12,333 bases of DNA from Patescibacteria group bacterium (GTDB lineage: Bacteria; Patescibacteriota; Microgenomatia; Levybacterales; UBA12049), in NCBI GenBank assembly GCA_023485715.1, contig JAMCZG010000031.1, forward strand, positions 16,208-28,540. The letters run 5' to 3'. Below, piece after piece: positions 11,480 to 12,333 of the stretch. The position numbers were made by a program, and so were the translations under genes. The first letter of the stretch is position 1. Each line of letters starts with the position of its first letter. The notes beneath the pieces were generated by a model that had not been told where the DNA came from, did not search any database, and saw only the letters and a program-made list of their open reading frames with translations.

Positions 11480-12333
11480 CTATCGACCGACTCCTTGATA
11501 AAAAAATCCTAGTCTTTTAATTTTGTCTGGATCGTAAATATTTCTTCCGTCTAAAATAATAGGCTGTTTCATTAACTGCTTTATTTTACCTAAATCGAGC
11601 TGTCTAAATTCATTCCACTCCGTTAAAATTATTAAAAGATCGCAGCCTTTTGCAGCCGAGTATGGATCTTTACAAAAATTCACATTTTTAATTAATTTTC
11701 TGGCATTGTCGATCGCGATCGGATCATATACATTGATTTGCGCTCCGCTTTTTTGCAGTCCGTCTATAATCGTAATCGACGGAGCGTCTCTCATATCGTC
11801 TGTATCGGGTTTAAAAGCTAAGCCAAAAACGCATACTTTTTTATTATTAACATCATTTTTTAAAAGCTTTTTTGCTTTCTCGACTATCGACAGCATCGAC
11901 TCTCTGTTTATTTTGGTTACCTCCGTAAGAAGGTTAAAATCGTAACCGTTTTGTCTTGCGATTGCGATTAGGGCCCTGACATCTTTTGGAAAACAACTAC
12001 CCCCAAATCCTGCCCCGGCATTAAGAAATGCACTTCCGACACGTTTATCTAAACCAACAGCTTCTAAAACTTTCGGCCCGTCTGCACCGGTAATTTCAGA
12101 AAGACGCGCAATAGTATTGGCAAAAGAGATTTTTGTAGCCAAAAATGCGTTTGCTGCATATTTTATCATCTCCGCAGTTTCTACGTTCGTAAGAATAAGC
12201 GTGCCATCGATTGGCTTATGTAATTCTGCCAATACATTCTTTGCCCGATCCGAATCTGCACCGACAACAATCCTATCCGGATGTAAAGTGTCTGATATTG
12301 CTTGGCCTTCACGCAAAAACTCCGGGGTAGACG
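11480..12333 (-). CDS. ugd: UDP-glucose 6-dehydrogenase, 5' end cut by the window
   Basis: NAD-dependent enzyme that oxidises UDP-glucose to UDP-glucuronate. The frame stays open to 12333, so this is the C-terminal part (283 residues) of a protein normally about 430-450 long; the Rossmann N-terminus is outside. It begins inside the family motif, here STPEFLREGQAI (12315 is no real start). Visible: PDRIVVGAD, VETAEMIKYAANAFLATKISFANT with the catalytic lysine, AGAGFGGSCFPKDVRAL with the catalytic cysteine, VCVFGLAFKPDTDDMRDAPS at the start of the C-terminal UDP-binding domain, and ILTEWNEFRQLD followed by ILDGRNIYD near the end. All match UDP-glucose rather than UDP-mannose dehydrogenases. It feeds the UDP-glucuronate decarboxylase three genes downstream and is the most upstream visible gene of the glycan operon, whose promoter is not in the window. 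Confidence 0.94.
   Translation of the reverse strand, partial: STPEFLREGQAISDTLHPDRIVVGADSDRAKNVLAELHKPIDGTLILTNVETAEMIKYAANAFLATKISFANTIARLSEITGADGPKVLEAVGLDKRVGSAFLNAGAGFGGSCFPKDVRALIAIARQNGYDFNLLTEVTKINRESMLSIVEKAKKLLKNDVNNKKVCVFGLAFKPDTDDMRDAPSITIIDGLQKSGAQINVYDPIAIDNARKLIKNVNFCKDPYSAAKGCDLLIILTEWNEFRQLDLGKIKQLMKQPIILDGRNIYDPDKIKRLGFFYQGVGR

Noticed and set aside
1..12333. Recoded UGA, as in Gracilibacteria or Absconditabacteria
   Set aside because: TGA ends korA, the decarboxylase gene and the GT39-like gene at the expected family lengths, so it is a normal stop.
1..12333. CRISPR array, tRNA, insertion sequence or prophage
   Set aside because: No spaced direct repeats, cloverleaf-like segment, transposase or phage-type gene was seen on either strand; the only tandem repeat is the heptamer in korA.

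Overview
The window looks like chromosomal DNA of a small-genome, AT-rich bacterium of the Candidate Phyla Radiation (Patescibacteria), most likely near the Microgenomates. That placement is inference. It rests on the 47-residue four-cysteine DUF5679-type protein, the polytopic GT39-type transferase with an N-terminal GDEGRDA motif, the DPM1-GtrA fusion, tight gene packing, and a heptamer tandem repeat inside a gene. TGA serves as a normal stop in several genes, so the standard bacterial code fits and the UGA=Gly lineages are unlikely. No tRNA, rRNA, insertion sequence, CRISPR array or phage gene was seen.

Layout. Positions 1-188 hold a probable 5' gene fragment on the minus strand and a divergent control region. 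In that region two -35 boxes form one palindrome and serve two overlapping promoters. Rightwards follow two small genes: a tail-anchored membrane protein (189-488) and a DUF5679-type zinc-ribbon protein (514-657). Two hairpins (673-747) close this short operon and also face the end of the long minus-strand block. Everything from 762 to 12333 is on the minus strand.

In order of transcription, the minus-strand block starts with a nucleotide-sugar and glycan cluster: ugd (cut by the window edge), rmd, gmd, a UDP-glucuronate decarboxylase, a DPM1-like GT2-GtrA fusion and a GT39-like membrane transferase. Gaps within it are between a 4-nt overlap and 27 nt, as expected of one operon. The enzymes predict UDP-glucose to UDP-glucuronate to UDP-xylose, and GDP-mannose to GDP-4-keto-6-deoxymannose to GDP-D-rhamnose. 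The two membrane-linked proteins could load a polyprenyl-phosphate sugar and transfer it outside the membrane, so the block probably makes a cell-surface glycan or glycosylates surface proteins.

Next comes an iron-sulfur block: an Rrf2 regulator, iscS, iscU, a one-cluster [4Fe-4S] ferredoxin, and a two-subunit 2-oxoacid:ferredoxin oxidoreductase (gamma-alpha fusion plus beta). It links cluster synthesis, an iron-sulfur-sensing regulator, the electron carrier and the cluster-containing enzyme. I find separate sigma70-like promoters, each with a 17-nt spacer, before rrf2, the ferredoxin and the alpha subunit. The one before rrf2 overlaps a 20-bp dyad that suits autoregulation. The one before the alpha subunit would start transcription at or next to the ATG, giving a leaderless mRNA.

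The most notable finding is a 7-bp repeat (4.9 copies) in frame within the oxidoreductase alpha gene. Gain or loss of one unit would create a stop codon within a few codons. I see no clearly undescribed multi-gene system; the unusual signals are mostly regulatory.
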